Part shown: positions 1-11,464 of the stretch, one piece after another
Layout of the letters: each line of letters opens with the position of its first letter
How positions within the stretch are numbered: position 1 is the first letter of the stretch
Source of the DNA: Bryoerythrophyllum caledonicum
Taxonomy: Eukaryota; Streptophyta; Bryopsida; Pottiales; Pottiaceae
DNA length: 64,000 nt
Assembly: GCA_963971425.1 (NCBI GenBank)
Contig: OZ020514.1
Coordinates: 43,561,158 to 43,625,157 of the forward strand
Reading direction: 5' to 3'
Notes under the pieces: generated by a model
Seen by the model: the letters and a program-made list of their open reading frames with translations, nothing else
The model's database searches: none
What the model was told of the DNA's origin: nothing
Position numbers and translations under genes: made by a program

Positions 1-325
1 GTGGGGCACTTGTCTTTAAAGTTTTTATTTTGAGAACTTGCACATTATATTCTACTAGAAGCTTATACTACCCCTTATGGATGGAGACTTGCATAGCTCC
101 CATTCTATTCACTACTTGATCTAATAGGGAGCTAATAAAGGTCTTCATTATTGGAGAGCATGTCGTCAAAGGACAAAAGTCGTACTTTCCATTTAGCCTT
201 CTTTCCTAGATATAATCTGCTTGTTATTTTAAATGCGTCGCAATCTGGTCGGAATCAATAATAAGGCACCCCATGCTAAAACCTCCACCCTCCTCATGGA
301 GAGGAGGAGTGCCTAAGCACCCAAA
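1..325. other. No gene recognised
   Basis: Nothing coding or repetitive could be supported here. The segment runs into the GC-rich minisatellite that starts near 326. Confidence 0.5.
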
Positions 326-930
326 ATGCCCCGAAGGCCTCTTTCTCCTAGGTTGGAGAGACGTCCCCGCCTCTGCCTAGGTAAGGGCGGGGACGTCTCC
401 GCCCCTGCCCGGGTAAAGGCGGAGACGTCCTCGCCCTTAGGGGAGGCGTCTCCACCCAGGGGCGTAGACGTCCCCACCCCATGGGAGGCGTCCCCGCCCC
501 TGCCTAGGTAAGGGCGGGGACGTCTACGCCCCTGCCCGAGTAAGGGCGGAGACGTCCCCGCCCCTGCCCGAGTAAGGGCGGAGACGTCCCCGCCCAGGGG
601 CGTAGACGTCTCCACCCCATGGGAGGCGTCCCCGCCCCTGCCTAGGTAAGGGCCGGGACGTCTCCGCCCCTGCCCGAGTAAGGGCGGAGACGTTCCCGCC
701 TTTGCTTGGGTATGGGCGGGGACGTCTCCACCCCTGTCCGAGTAAGGGCGGAGACGTCCCCGCCCCTGCCCGTATAAGGGCGGAGACGTCCCCGCCCCTA
801 GGAGAGGCGTCCCCGCCCTAGGGGCGTAGACGTCCCCGCCCGTGCCTGTGTAAGGGCGGGGACGTCCCCACCCCTGCCCGTGTAAGGGCGGAGATGTCCC
901 CGCCCCTCATGGAGACGTCCCCGCCCTAGT
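326..930. repeat. GC-rich 32-bp minisatellite with GACGTC core
   Basis: A degenerate tandem array. Its unit is about 32 bp and is built around GGGCGGAGACGTCCCCGCCC, itself nearly palindromic, followed by CTGCCCGAGTAA or a close variant. About 15 units are visible, some shortened. The open frames across it on both strands follow from the repeat and are not genes. The same GACGTC-in-GC-rich style recurs at 3286-3490, 5090-5215 and 7137-7300, so the blocks may belong to one transposon family. Confidence 0.85.
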
Positions 931-1996
931 GCCACGGTGGCGTGACACGTCCGAATGTGACGTGGCCATCACAGTAAAAATTTCTTACTTGCAAAAAATT
1001 ATTGGGCGCACTTCAGGCAACATGACCGAACCGTCCGTCCGTGCCGTCCGGACCGCCCGTTCCGTTGTCCCGTCCGATCACCTCAACCCGTCCGTTATGA
1101 CAACCCTGGCCCAAAGCCAAAATGTTAGAGAAAAAAGTAAAAGATAATAATTTTTTATGAAGATATTTCTAATTTTAATGTAAAACTTGGACCTATTACT
1201 GTGGATTAAATAGCAAAAGTTTCAGTGCTTATAGTTATTTTTGTAAAAATTTACGATGGAACACTCCGTACATTTGCATGTAAAGAACTAAAGGTTTTAG
1301 GTTTATGGATTGTTAGGAAGAAGGAGAGGTCTGGATGTGGATGATTACGGTGAGGGAGAGGTCTGGAAAGAGACAATTAAGGAGATGCCTTTGTCTAGTT
1401 TAGGGACAATTTTGGAGAGGAGTATTGTATGGTCACGGAGAATTATTGAGAGTTCTGGCTAAGGACAATAAGACAATCGGAAAGTTCAGGATGGAGAGGA
1501 TTGAGGATAAGGGAAATTACGATGAGGATACTTCATGGACACGGATAAGCAGGTTTAGAGACTGCTGGAGAGAGAGACTTTGAGATTAGTAGAGAGATGG
1601 AGAGTTTGGAATAGGGATAAATAGGGAGAAGGAGAATTTAGAATAAGAAGTAGGTATGGGTGGGATTTAGGGTTGAGGATTTAGGGCGTGAATGGACAAG
1701 AGAAAATGATACAGATGAGGGCACTGGGTGTAATGTAGCGGGGAAGTATATTCCATCATCAAATGGTGTATGCAGGGTTTAGAGTAGTGAAGTATGTTAT
1801 TTAAAACTCACTGGTTGTGGCCCTTGTAGTCTCAGAGCATTCTCATAAATGAGCAGTAGTACAATACAAAGTTTTGATACACTTGAGATTACTAAGGACC
1901 ATAATGTTTTAGAAGCAGAACTTGGAGAATCCGCATAATCTCGTACCAGCTAAAACTAGGACTGTGGATGAAGACATCTACCTCCGGATCTAGTCC
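931..1996. other. Non-coding, includes a purine-rich tract
   Basis: 930-1120 is GC-rich and resembles in style the segment at 7310-7520 (CCGTCCG and GGACGG words). 1310-1640 is strongly purine-rich on the plus strand, with recurring GGAGAGGTCTGGA-like words, probably a decayed repeat. No gene is supported. Confidence 0.4.
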
Positions 1997-3285
1997 TCAA
2001 ACAATGTTGCAGATGTAGTATAAGTGCTTACAGTATGTCCACGCCCCACGTTTTCCAAGTGACTTCTTTGACATCTCTGTTAACGCTGAACAATGGCAGC
2101 TTGGAAACTGTCCAATGGTAACCAAATACCTTGATACTTGTGAAATGTATTTGGACTCGAAGGTGACAATGCAACCCAATGCGTTAGGGGGAACCATACA
2201 AATCCTACAAATCTTACCAACAACAGACAATGCAGAAGCGGAACTGTTGAGCTGCTTAGTAGTAGGTGCATTCGCGTTCTTGCGGATATTTCTACCATAC
2301 CTCTTCTTAGGGTGCTCGTCAGGGTTGGGAGGAGTAGGATAGGCCTTGAGGTCCACGGAGGCGACTTTGTCAACAAAAAGCTTTCGAGGGGAAAGCTCCA
2401 CGTGTTTAGCTAGGCAAAAACCTGCATTCTCGAAGGTTAGAATCTCCTTCTTTGTGAGGTTTGTTCCCATCTTGATAGGCCACACGTCTGGTACTTGTGG
2501 CCTGGTCATTACCCACCTCCGTCTTGTGCCCTTCACACATTGCTCAATGTAGTCGTTGCAAAAGAAGAATTGCATTGTCTCTTCCGTAGCCTTCCTGAAG
2601 TTATCCATGATACCAATGTACGTAGATTGGTAGATTGGGCGGCAATGGGCTTACCATCTTGGATGATCATGGCAACGCATTTCTTATTCGTTTGCGCTTG
2701 TTGAGCAAAACATTTTTTTGCAGATCGGCTATGGAGTCTAGCAATATGCCATTGCCTTTCATTGTAGATGGTCTCCTGAACTGCTTTGACATGCTAAATT
2801 CGAGGCGAAGAAGGTGGAGTCTTGGACGGGACGTTGTCTTCAACCTCTGGCACTGCATCCAACTCCTGGGGGTAGTCCTCTTTGGTCAGGTCCACTATTT
2901 TGCGATTACTTTGTCGTGTTCTGACTTGAGGCCGTGATACACTAATCTTATCAGGTCGGTGGGAGTCAAATTTTGAACCTGGAGGAAAGTCAGCCTTTCA
3001 TTTTAGAGAAAGTAAGACTTCCTCGCCTTCAAGATGAGGTTCACCAGGCATGTTTGTGAGGGCCGCATGGAGAACTTTTGCATTTTCAGACCGCTCTGCT
3101 GTACGTTGGGCGGTACGTAGTCGAAGTTCTTCCTTGGTTGGTCCAGTCCTGGCCTTCTCACGTTTTAGAAATTGATAGTACCCAACAACTTGCATGAAGG
3201 CACGTACCATGTCATCAACGGTTGCCACATACAAATCATTGCCTCTCTTGCCTAATTGTTGCAACCACATCGGCATTTCAAATTT
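1997..3285 (-). pseudogene. SWIM-type zinc-finger transposon protein, broken
   Basis: Read on the minus strand from about 3285 down to 1997. The N-proximal part (3285-2998) has a helical segment with KFEMPMWLQQLGKRGND. The middle is a basic, Pro/Ser-rich linker. The C-terminal part (2608-1997) is a conserved block including GTRRRWVMTRPQVPDVWP, ending in a SWIM-like finger: FPSCHC, then about 19 residues later YCKHLYYI, giving C-x-C...C-x-H. SWIM fingers of this kind occur at the C-terminus of MULE/FAR1-type and related transposon proteins and are thought to bind DNA. The frame contains a TGA near 2998 and a TAG near 2795, and a frame change near 2620. The N-terminus is cut off at the G-rich block starting near 3286. 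It could be the 3' part of the transposase gene at 7600-9722 (same strand), split by the 3.3-7.3 kb insertion, but I cannot prove that. Confidence 0.55.
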
Positions 3286-3490
3286 GGAGGGGGCGCGGAC
3301 ATCTCGGGGGGGCGCGGACTTCAAGGGGAGGCGCGGACGTCTGGAGAGGCCCGGATGTCTAGGGGGGCCCGGACGTCTAGAGGCGCGGACGTCTCAGGGG
3401 GGGCCTGGACGTCTGGGGAGGCACAGACCTTTGGAGGGGGGCACGGACGTCTAAAGGAGGGCGCGGACGTCTAGGGAATGGGGGGGCACG
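3286..3490. repeat. G-rich GGCGCGGACGTCT minisatellite, left block
   Basis: Repeated GGGGGGCGCGGACGTCT-like units of about 14-20 bp, G-rich on the plus strand. The block abuts the interrupted SWIM-protein coding sequence. An inverted, C-rich counterpart lies at 7137-7300 and a second same-orientation block at 5090-5215. This suggests subterminal repeats of an element spanning roughly 3.29-7.31 kb. Confidence 0.75.
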
Positions 3491-3623
3491 CCTAAAATAA
3501 TTTCCAGTACATTCTTGACAAAGTAATCAAGTGAAGTCTCTGAGTTTATATAGTGAACTTTTGACTTTCACTTTCACTTTTTGAAACTTAAGACTTCCAC
3601 CTTTACATTTTAAAATGTCTTAT

Positions 3624-4038
3624 CACTATAAGAAACCCGTGTTTTTTGTGATGTTCCAAAAAACGCAGAAAAATGTCTAAAAAAACAGGGATGATGTCGA
3701 TGAAAACATCACCTAAAATTGGATCAACCAAAACACGCAAAAACATGGCAAAAATTGCACTCAACATAGACAATATTTACCTTAACATTTCTGCCAACAT
3801 TTACGCGTGTCCTTGCTAACATCCCCATGTTTGGTAGCTAACATCCCCGTGTTTGGTAGCTAACATCCCCATGTTTGTGAGCTAACATGCCCACGTTTGC
3901 CATCTAACATCTCCATGTTTTTTACAACGTCTTGTTAATTCTGATGTTTTTCTAGATGTCACTTTTCAAAATGTTAATGTCCAGCGGAACGTCTACAATT
4001 TTAGGTGACATCACAAAAAACACAGGTTTCTTACAATG
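3624..4038. mobile_element. CACTA-type MITE, 415 bp
   Basis: The left end is CACTATAAGAAACCCGTG (from 3624). The right end, read on the minus strand, is CATTGTAAGAAACCTGTG (to 4038). The terminal inverted repeats match for about 30 bp, including GTGTTTTTTGTGATGT. A 3-bp direct repeat TAT flanks both ends (3621-3623 and 4039-4041), as expected for CACTA elements. The interior has short repeats of a CTAACATCCCCGTGTTTGG unit. There is no coding capacity, so it would depend on a transposase in trans. Confidence 0.85.
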
Positions 4039-4140
4039 TATGTGTTAAGAGTTACCAACACAATTGCAACTTTTGAAGTTAAAAATCGAATTTTAAACGG
4101 GAATAAAGAGAGAATTTTAAAGGAATTTTATAAGGCATAT

Positions 4141-4540
4141 GAATGTAAGATTCATCTCACCAAAATGATATGTTTGACATGCGTCATTTGTTTATTTTTT
4201 TCCTTAAGTGTAGTGGAATGTATAAATCTAAAATGCAATTCACCCAAATGATTTATTTGACATACGTCATTGGTTTTATTTTTTCTTTAAGTATAGTGGA
4301 ATGTATAAATCTAAAATGCAACTCACCCCAGTGATATATTTGACATGCGTCATTCGTTTATTTTTTCTTTAAGTGAAGTGGAATGTATAAATCCAAAATG
4401 CAACTCACCCCAATGATATATTTGATATGTGACATTCGTTTATTTTTTTCCTTAAGTGTAGTGGAATGTATAAATCTAAAATGCAACTCAACCCAATGAT
4501 TTATTTGACATACGTAGTGGAATGTATAAAAGTCTACTAT
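4141..4540. repeat. 83-bp tandem repeat, about 4-5 copies
   Basis: The word TAGTGGAATGTATAAATC recurs at about 4211, 4294, 4376 and 4459, which gives an 82-83 bp period. Each unit also carries a TTATTTGACATACGTCATT-like segment and a T-rich stretch. The last unit is truncated near 4510. It is AT-rich and has no coding signal. Confidence 0.85.
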
Positions 4541-4655
4541 TGGAATAGAAAATATATTGTTGGAATAGAAAGTCTACTTTTGGAATAAAAAGTCTACTAT
4601 TGGAATAGAGAGTCTACTATTGGATTAGAAAGTCTTCTTTTGGAATAGAAAATGA
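4525..4655. repeat. About 21-bp tandem repeat (GTCTACTATTGGAATAGAAA)
   Basis: Five or six imperfect copies of a GGAATAGAAAGTCTACTATT-like unit directly follow the 83-bp array. Confidence 0.8.
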
Positions 4656-5089
4656 AAGAAACTAGAGATAAACTACAAGTTTCTATGATGAAGGAAATTA
4701 GTATATAAGGCTCGGAGGTGAAATGGGAAGGCCCTCTTGCTTGACAACGTGTGGAAATTTTTTATTGGGGAGGAAACTTATTTTTACACTAAGGACTTTT
4801 TTATAGTAAAGACTACTTTAAATATCACTTTTAGTGTATCCACACTACACGATTTTGAAGTACTATAGATTTTTACTGTTAATGAATCAATTTATTGAGA
4901 ACACAACTATCTATACTACTGAAAGAGGCAGATCATTGTGGATACAGATGGTAAAAATATTCACTAAGAGTGAATACTTATAGCAATTATAAGTCAATTA
5001 GTGTATACTACACTAAAAGTGATATTTAGTGTAGTGGTGTAGACTTGAAGTGTTGAACGGGGCGCAAACGGAGAGCAAACGGGTGGGGC
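4656..5089. other. AT-rich, no gene recognised
   Basis: AT-rich sequence with several 'ACTTTTAGTGTA'-like words (for example near 4825 and 5015). No coding signal is seen. Confidence 0.4.
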
Positions 5090-5215
5090 AGAGGGCGCTA
5101 GCCGGTCTGGGGGGGGGGGCAATGGGTACGGGGAGGCGCGGACGGGTTGAGGATGGGGTGCGGACGGGTTGGGGGGGGGCGTGGATGGGTCCGGGGGGGG
5201 CGCGGACGAGTTTAT
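5090..5215. repeat. G-rich GGGGGCGCGGACGGGTT block
   Basis: About five units of GGGGGGGCGCGGACGGGTT or variants, G-rich on the plus strand, lying just upstream of the kinase-like gene. It resembles the block at 3286-3490 and is inverted relative to 7137-7300. Confidence 0.75.
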
Positions 5216-5365
5216 AAAGTTCAAGGAGTTTGGGCCAACTTCGTTCCATTCCATAGTGGCTCCTTGTCTTGACGTGTGAACGCGCGTCTTGCTTGGAACT
5301 ACAGTGGAATGTTCAGATTTGGAAGGAGAGATTTTTTTATTTTTTTTTGCAGGAACTATTTTAGG

Positions 5366-6889
5366 ATGTCTTCAAGGCAAGGATCTAGCAAAAGGCCCAT
5401 GTATGAAGATTTGGATGCTCCGGAGGCAATGGACCCCATGAGCCGGGTAGGAACAAAATCGCGAACTGGTTCAATTCCCTCTTCCGGCTCCGGGGGGAAG
5501 AAGAAGAAGAAGAATACTTCCGCCAACAAGAAAGATGAAGAATATCCACCAAAGGAATAGACACATTTCATTCGAGAGGTGACCATCATTTACTATCGTA
5601 TTCGTACACGAGATATGTTGAAAAAATCATTTTTGGATTATGGACATGCGGGGGTTTTAAAGCTACAGGCTGATTTGGAACGTGAATTTTGGAGCAAACT
5701 TGCTCAATCTGAGCAGTTTATGGATTGCATGAACAAGTATTTTCATGCTCCAAAATGGATGGTACAATAAGTCAACACAGCTACAACAAACATCACGCAT
5801 GTGTTTGAATGCGTGGTAATAATAGCGAGGGAAGCAGCGAGGAGCAATGAAGACGCTCAGTTTCTTGAGAAACAAAAGTGGGTTCAAAAAGAATGTGGAA
5901 AACATTCAAGAGGCAATAAAAAGGGCATGCCTTGGAATGAACAAGCGCTGAAGGCGGCGATGGAACAACACATGCACTTGGGAGTAGTGTGGATTCCAGA
6001 GAAGGCAAAGATTGTGCCATTGTCTCGGTTTGATTCTCAAGGAGGATACGGCAAAGTGTGGAAAGTATGGATTGTAGATATGCCAAATATTCCAATCCAC
6101 ATTGAATTTGCGGGCAAACTTTCAATGGCTAAAACTGAACATGAAAAGCATGAGCAACGTTCAATTGAGGCTCTAGTTTGCCCCGTTCAGCATCCAGGTG
6201 TGATTAAGTTTTGGGCTATTCATTCAAATAGCATAGAAGCCTATTCATTGTGGTGGAACAGTGATAGCATTCTCAACATACAAAAAATTCAATAGCTTGG
6301 CGTCTGAGGCAATGAGCAACAAGGAAGTAATGAAAACAAAACATCTCACCATCGAGCAGAGCAAAAAAATTGTTGCCTTTTGAAAGAACAGAGCAATGTT
6401 GGTTTGGGCTCTCATATATGTAATGGACCTTGTCCATAAGACAAAACTCATCCACAATGATTTAACACCATCAAATGTTCTACTCCACATTCCACCGGAG
6501 GATGTGGAGAAAGTATAGATTGGAGTGTGTGATTGGAGATGGCTAGCCGAATTGTAGAAAACAAGGCCTCGTATTTTGGTTTCCAAGATGAAGATCGATG
6601 CCGGGAAATGAAGGAACAAAAGCGGTATGTCGCCCCGGAGTTGTTTTTTGTATTTGGGGGACCAAACGACGAGGAGCGCAATTTGGAACGCATGAAGAGG
6701 TTGCATCCATATACAATGGAATTTGATGCATATGCGGTCGGTTTTTTGGCAAAAATGATATGGCAAGGCGAGGAGTGTCCAGACTTCTTCAAGAATACCA
6801 TGGACACCATAGCATTCTCAACAAAGTTGGATGCTTTGGTTCACGAAGACCCCACAAAGAGGCCATCACTTGCTCAAGTTGTAGCATAA
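5366..6889 (+). pseudogene. Divergent protein kinase-like gene, broken
   Basis: The likely start is the ATG at 5366 (MSSRQGSSKRPM), followed by a basic Ser/Lys-rich N-terminus and a helical region. The kinase lobe then follows. A glycine loop, SQGGYGKVWKVWI, lies near 6037-6075, and a candidate VAIK lysine (EFAGK) near 6115. The catalytic loop HNDLTPSNVLL (HRD changed to HND, Asp and Asn kept) is near 6452-6484. CDW replaces DFG near 6528, and APE is at 6632-6640. So the fold motifs survive. Internal stops under the standard code are TAG (5558), TAA (5768), TGA (about 6380) and TAG (about 6516). A frameshift near 6285 is reversed near 6530, so only the 6290-6530 stretch is out of frame. It lies between inverted G-rich blocks, so it is probably a kinase captured by a transposon. 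The exact kinase family is not known to me. Confidence 0.65.
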
Positions 6890-7136
6890 TTCCTAGGTCC
6901 CTCCTACAACTTCAAAGTCCCCGACAATTGTTTTAGATGTACATTGTAGTGGCGTAGTTATAGAGCAATTTTTGAACATTTTGATTGCCTACGTGGCATT
7001 GTTTGTACACTTGCATGATAGAAATAAATCTTGATGTTGTTAACTATGTGTTATAATTGCGATGAAAAGGTTGTATGACTAGTTTTAGTTTGGGAGGAAT
7101 AAAGGAAGGGGAAGCAAGCCCCCCATCTTCGCATTC

Positions 7137-7300
7137 GTGCCGAATACTCTCCCCCGGAGACGTCCGGGCCCCCCCCCCCCGAGACGTCCGCGCCCCTCAA
7201 GTCGTCCGCGCCCTCCCAGACATCCGGGCCCCCTAGAGACGTCCGCGCCCCCTGGACCCGTCCGCGCCCCCCGCCCCCCCGAGACATTCACGCCCCAAAA
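7137..7300. repeat. C-rich inverted counterpart of the GCGGACGTCT blocks
   Basis: Repeats of CGAGACGTCCGCGCCCC and variants, the reverse complement of the units at 3286-3490 and 5090-5215. Together with them it frames the kinase-like gene as an inverted pair. Confidence 0.75.
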
Positions 7301-7309
7301 TGCCTGCAA

Positions 7310-7590
7310 CCTAAACTTGAAGACCCTTAACCCTCCATGTCAGCTTTATTCTTCGAATAATTTGGTGACATGTCAGACACGTGGCATGCTTGGTGGACGA
7401 GGTAATACCGTTTTAACCTTCCGGGTGGTCAACCCTAAGTTGACCCATAACGGACCTCCCCTGACCCTTAACGGACGGACGAGCGGACCTCCCGGTCTTT
7501 CGGACGGGGAGGTCCCAAGAACAACCTTGTTTATGATCATAGGAAAAGAGTAAGGCTGAAAAAATATGTGAAGGTGAATAACAAGTGCAG
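7310..7590. other. GC-rich segment of unknown origin
   Basis: It contains GGTCAACCCTAAGTTGACC (a short palindrome near 7428) and CGGACGGACGAGCGG / CCGTCCGAAAGACCGG-like words. Its style resembles 930-1120. It separates the C-rich block from the transposase gene, whose last recognisable minus-strand exon ends at 7600 with a GTAAGT donor. Confidence 0.35.
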
Positions 7591-7599
7591 AAGACTTAC

Positions 7600-9722
7600 G
7601 AGTTCCATAAAGCCCCCCATTATTTGTATCAAAAATGCTAGAACGCCAGCCACAAATCAAGACATGGGAGGCCCTCCTCTGTTGCTGCTCCTAATGATAA
7701 CCACCATGAGTGGATTGCAAGGTACTTCGTTTTAGCCTCTTCCATTGACTTAGAGCCCTTGTATTGTTTGCAGAGTCGTTTGTGTTGATCGCATAGGTCT
7801 GCCCTGATATATGCCTGTGTGTTTTTCCACAATCGGACCCAATGGAAAAGGCACGTGTGTTCTCAGTTGGGCACGGGGACCATCTTGTCGCCATTCCCAT
7901 AAACTATACGCACTGCAATCTAGTTCGATTGGGTGCTGTCAGCCATGAATCCCTTAAAATTGGGATTTTCAACGTCGTGACGAGCAGCAACTGTGTTGAG
8001 ATTCTTCCAGAATAGCACTTGGGCATTGGCGTCTTCGGACATCATGTCGCACACAGCGATTGTCATCACTCGACAGTACGTGGAGTCGTACACATGACAT
8101 GCCATCGTAGTCCATGTCTTGTGGCGCTTGACATGGTCAAACATCATCCACGACTCCTTCAAATCACCTCCAGGCTGCATTCAATTCACCAGGTCGACGC
8201 CACTCGCTGGTCCCAATTGTGACATCTTGAATATGAATACCTTGTCATCTTCTTTATCTTGCCCCGGAAAGTGGTTTTCCTCTACAAAGGTCCAGTTGCT
8301 GGAACCTCTGAGCTTGGTGATGCTATCCTATTCACCGTAACGGCGGAGGTTCCTAAAAGTAGTCACCTCGTTCCGGATACTAGGAGAGGACATCTGCTTG
8401 AATTTGTCTAGGAGTGGGACAAGTTCAAGAAAACTCAACGTCTTCTTTGTAACACCATCGGGGCAGAGAAGCAACTCTCCAAGATAGTCCTTGCTCGCCT
8501 CGAGAACAATGGACGAGTTTGTTGTAGTAGGTGTCCGCTCAACCTACTCTGCGATGCGAGTCTTCAATATGTGTGCTGATTCCCTGTAAATTCCCGTTCT
8601 AACCAAATGACTAAGGAATCCCAGATGGACACACGCTCGACTCTGATGACTCTCGCCGAGGACATAGTAAATTTTAGCGGGACACGTTCTCAAGCAAGTA
8701 CGAGGGGTCCGACATACCGAACAGACGATAGTGGAGTTAAGAGGAGGATCACAACCAGGATTAGAGGGAGAGTCTACGGTGCCCTCCCATTCAGTTTCAT
8801 TCCTGGAATGGATTCGACTCAGGTAGTCGCAAGTGGGGTTGGTGCATTGGAGATTCCCCAAGCAAGAGGGCATTCTAAACGTGAGGTCATACTCAGACTT
8901 AATGTGGGACGTGACTGTCTGGGTCCAAGCATTACCGTCATAAGCTTTGTCCACCCCCTCCAAAAGACGAGCCTTTGACGATCGCATGTAGTTTCCCAGT
9001 GAGGGAAGCTCAAAGATCCGTTCACCGTCAAAAGTCACAGGAAGAACGTTCAGCTGTTCTATTGTCATGGCAGTATAATCTAATTTACTCAATACCAACC
9101 TAGCTCTTTGACGGGTGCTAAGATTTTGGAGGCATTCCGCTATACTAGAAGGAGTTAGTCTAGACGGTGCAAAGGGTGGTTTCATTTGAGAAGGGCCTAC
9201 AGAAACAGAAGGAGTCGCAATCAGAATTTGTGGACTAGGCTCCGACTTTGGAAATGTGCTAATTGGAGTACTAGGGAAGCATTCTGTGTTGGAGTCATCA
9301 CTGAGAATAAGGATGATATCTTCAGTGGGTTCAATTTTCACCTTAGACAAGAGCGGTGTCACCTCTGCAATAGTTGAGGATTGTCTAGGCCTCAACATTA
9401 CAGATGGAGTACTAGATTCACTATTCCTTGTCCCATACACTCGGTACTCTACTGATTTCAACAACCACACTTCGCAATCCTCAAAAATACTAGAGATCTG
9501 AGTTGTAGTATGGAAAATCTCTCCACTCTCCTTATAATGAACATCCTTATCAATGTGCAAGCCTCTCTCTGCTAGCTGAAATCGTGAAGCTAGTCGACTA
9601 GACTTTACAACAGCGTCTCCATCCTCATATAGATCGAATGAGATAGGTACTTCCTGCACATCTCCTCGGATGAGTACACTGTGGCCAAGATGATCCTCAA
9701 TAGTAGCCATGACGATAATCAA
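7600..9722 (-). pseudogene. DDE-type transposase (MULE-like), broken by stops only
   Basis: Read on the minus strand from 9722; the second Met (MATIEDHLGHSVLIRG) is an equally good start. One frame runs 2.1 kb to a GTAAGT donor at 7599, with no indel seen. The order is a disordered Ser/Pro-rich region, then two Cys pairs (CTNPTCDYL; CSVCRTPRTC) resembling a zinc-binding domain, then the core. The core has FDHVKRHKTWTTMACHVYD with a candidate first Asp, FKGFMADSTQS with a candidate second Asp, and HTCLFHWVRLW. Internal stops are TAG at about 8544, 8329, 7920 and 7638; TGA at about 8181, 7857 and 7629; and TAA near 7620. Several fall where Trp or Gln would be expected (for example LWLAF*HF, SN*IAVR). 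The call rests on the DDE-like spacing and aromatic blocks typical of MULE-like proteins; the exact superfamily is uncertain. Confidence 0.6.
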
Positions 9723-10102
9723 ACCATTAACACAATAGAGTTTGAAGAGGAAGAAACAAGAGAATGTGGAGGCTTATATAAGTTTCACTCGAGAGCCTCA
9801 AGGTAATTACGTGGTAAGAAACGGAGGGATAAAATGTATCTATTCAATAGAGCGATAATTGATAATTGGCTCTCAGTGGCGCCATCGTTTGTTAAGTTGA
9901 GCCACGTGCTCTAGAGTTCATCATTTAATCGGTTAAGGAGGTGGCTCTGGTGGCAATATAAGATTAGTATGGAAAATCTTGATTGCAACTGAGTCAATTA
10001 TCTTTTGGTAGTGATGTGGTTTACTGGCAGATATGTTTGTCTGGATTTGTTAAGTGGTCTGGCTAGGATGCAAACTAATGAGTCATTGGTAGCAGTGAGA
10101 GA
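9723..10102. promoter_or_regulatory. Divergent intergenic region
   Basis: This is the 380-bp gap between the minus-strand transposase start (9722) and the plus-strand ORF at 10103. It presumably holds both promoters. No specific motif could be assigned. Confidence 0.25.
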
Positions 10103-10421
10103 ATGCCAAAGAAGAAATTTTGTTTCAGTAATAGGAAGACCATGCTGAGGAACAAAGTGATGAAAGAAAAGAAGCAAAGTGCTAGAATTGCAAAGATTGG
10201 TGAGATGGCGAAAGTATTAGAGTTCTCCGATCATATTGTTCAGACTGGGAAAATGAGTGAAGAGGATAATCTAGACCTCGAAAGTATTCCCGTGATTGTC
10301 CAAGGTCTAGGACAACTGGAACATGGATCCCCAAGTAGAAGCGAGATTCGCAGCACAGTACTAGGAGCAGACATGGCATCTGGAGACCCATACTCAAGGC
10401 AACCTCCTTTACAATCAGGTA
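10103..10421 (+). CDS. Hypothetical basic N-terminal exon
   Basis: The ATG at 10103 opens a Lys/Arg-rich N-terminus (MPKKKFCFSNRKTMLRNKVM), followed by an acidic, Ser-rich segment. The frame is open to a plausible splice donor at 10422 (CAG|GTAATG). The reading frame otherwise ends at 10438. It is transcribed away from the transposase at 7600-9722, so it could be a second gene of that element. I recognise no family and no downstream exon. Confidence 0.35.
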
Positions 10422-10438
10422 ATGTGCATGATTATTAA

Positions 10439-11460
10439 CCTTCTAGACGTTAGTACATGTAAAGTCAATAAATGCGACAAGATGTTTACTCTCTTAATTA
10501 TACCGTGAGAACTAGAAGTGGTAACAAGAAGTTTTTGTTCCTTTTACGTGATGACATAACCCTAAAATTTTTAGCTCATATTGTTTAGAAGTTAAGTCAA
10601 AGAAATCCATAGATTGAGTAGTTTTCATTTGCAGCTTTGAAGATGTAACTTAAGTTTACAGTTTTGTGTCGTTTTCAAACTTGGAGAAGTTTGCAAGTAA
10701 TGTTGGTGACTCTCTACTACATTGTGAGTCGTGTTTTTTTTCAGTTGAAGTGATGGATCAATACTTTCATTCATTGTTAGCTTGTGTGATTCTTCATTCT
10801 CAAGTTAAAAGACTTAGGTGGTTGATTTAGGGTTTGGTCAAAGCACTTGTTGGTGTTTGAGGTTTTGGTTGACAGTGGAGTAGGAAGATGCTCGCAGTTG
10901 TGTTTCTGGTCGTTTTTTTCAGCGGAGTAGGAAGGTCGCACGTAGTCACAGTTTAGAATTGAAAGAAGGTAATATTATGAAAAGGGTTCTAAAATTAGGT
11001 TTTTGACTTGGATATTGGAATAGGGTTTTGAACTTGGAATAGGGTTTTGAACTTGAAATTTGTTGATGTTGATTTGCAAGAAAGAGGTGTCACGTGGAGG
11101 TTTAAGGGTGGTAGTTGAAGTCTTGTTGTTGTCGCAGACGAAGAAGGAGCGATTCAAACGCCGTTACGGTGGAAGCGATACTCATTGCGTGCGAGGGATA
11201 TCTTGGCAGGAAAGTTCATTGTTTTCCAAGACTTACTCATTTTGATTATGAAGGTTTCCACATATATCTTAACTGCGAAGGTCAAAACTAAATCTTAGCA
11301 AGGTCTGAATGAGGTGTGAAATTGCGCATCATGATCTGTAAACGTCTTCAAAGTAATGGTCGTGTGGTTTATAGGGAACTGTGTTTTTTAGAACGGATCT
11401 GACAAGAGGCCGAAACTTGGAGTTGTTAAAAAGTGAAGAATATTAGTATCTTTTAGTTCC
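10439..11460. other. No gene recognised
   Basis: Non-coding sequence with T-rich stretches. 10990-11060 has two near copies of GAATAGGGTTTTGAACTTG. No exon could be supported. Confidence 0.4.
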
Positions 11461-11464
11461 AAAG

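Noticed and set aside
313..615. Open frames on both strands across 313-615
   Set aside because: Product of the 32-bp GC-rich minisatellite; no start context or domain.
5793..6810. Minus-strand ORFs in 5.8-6.8 kb
   Set aside because: Complements of the kinase-like gene with no recognisable content.
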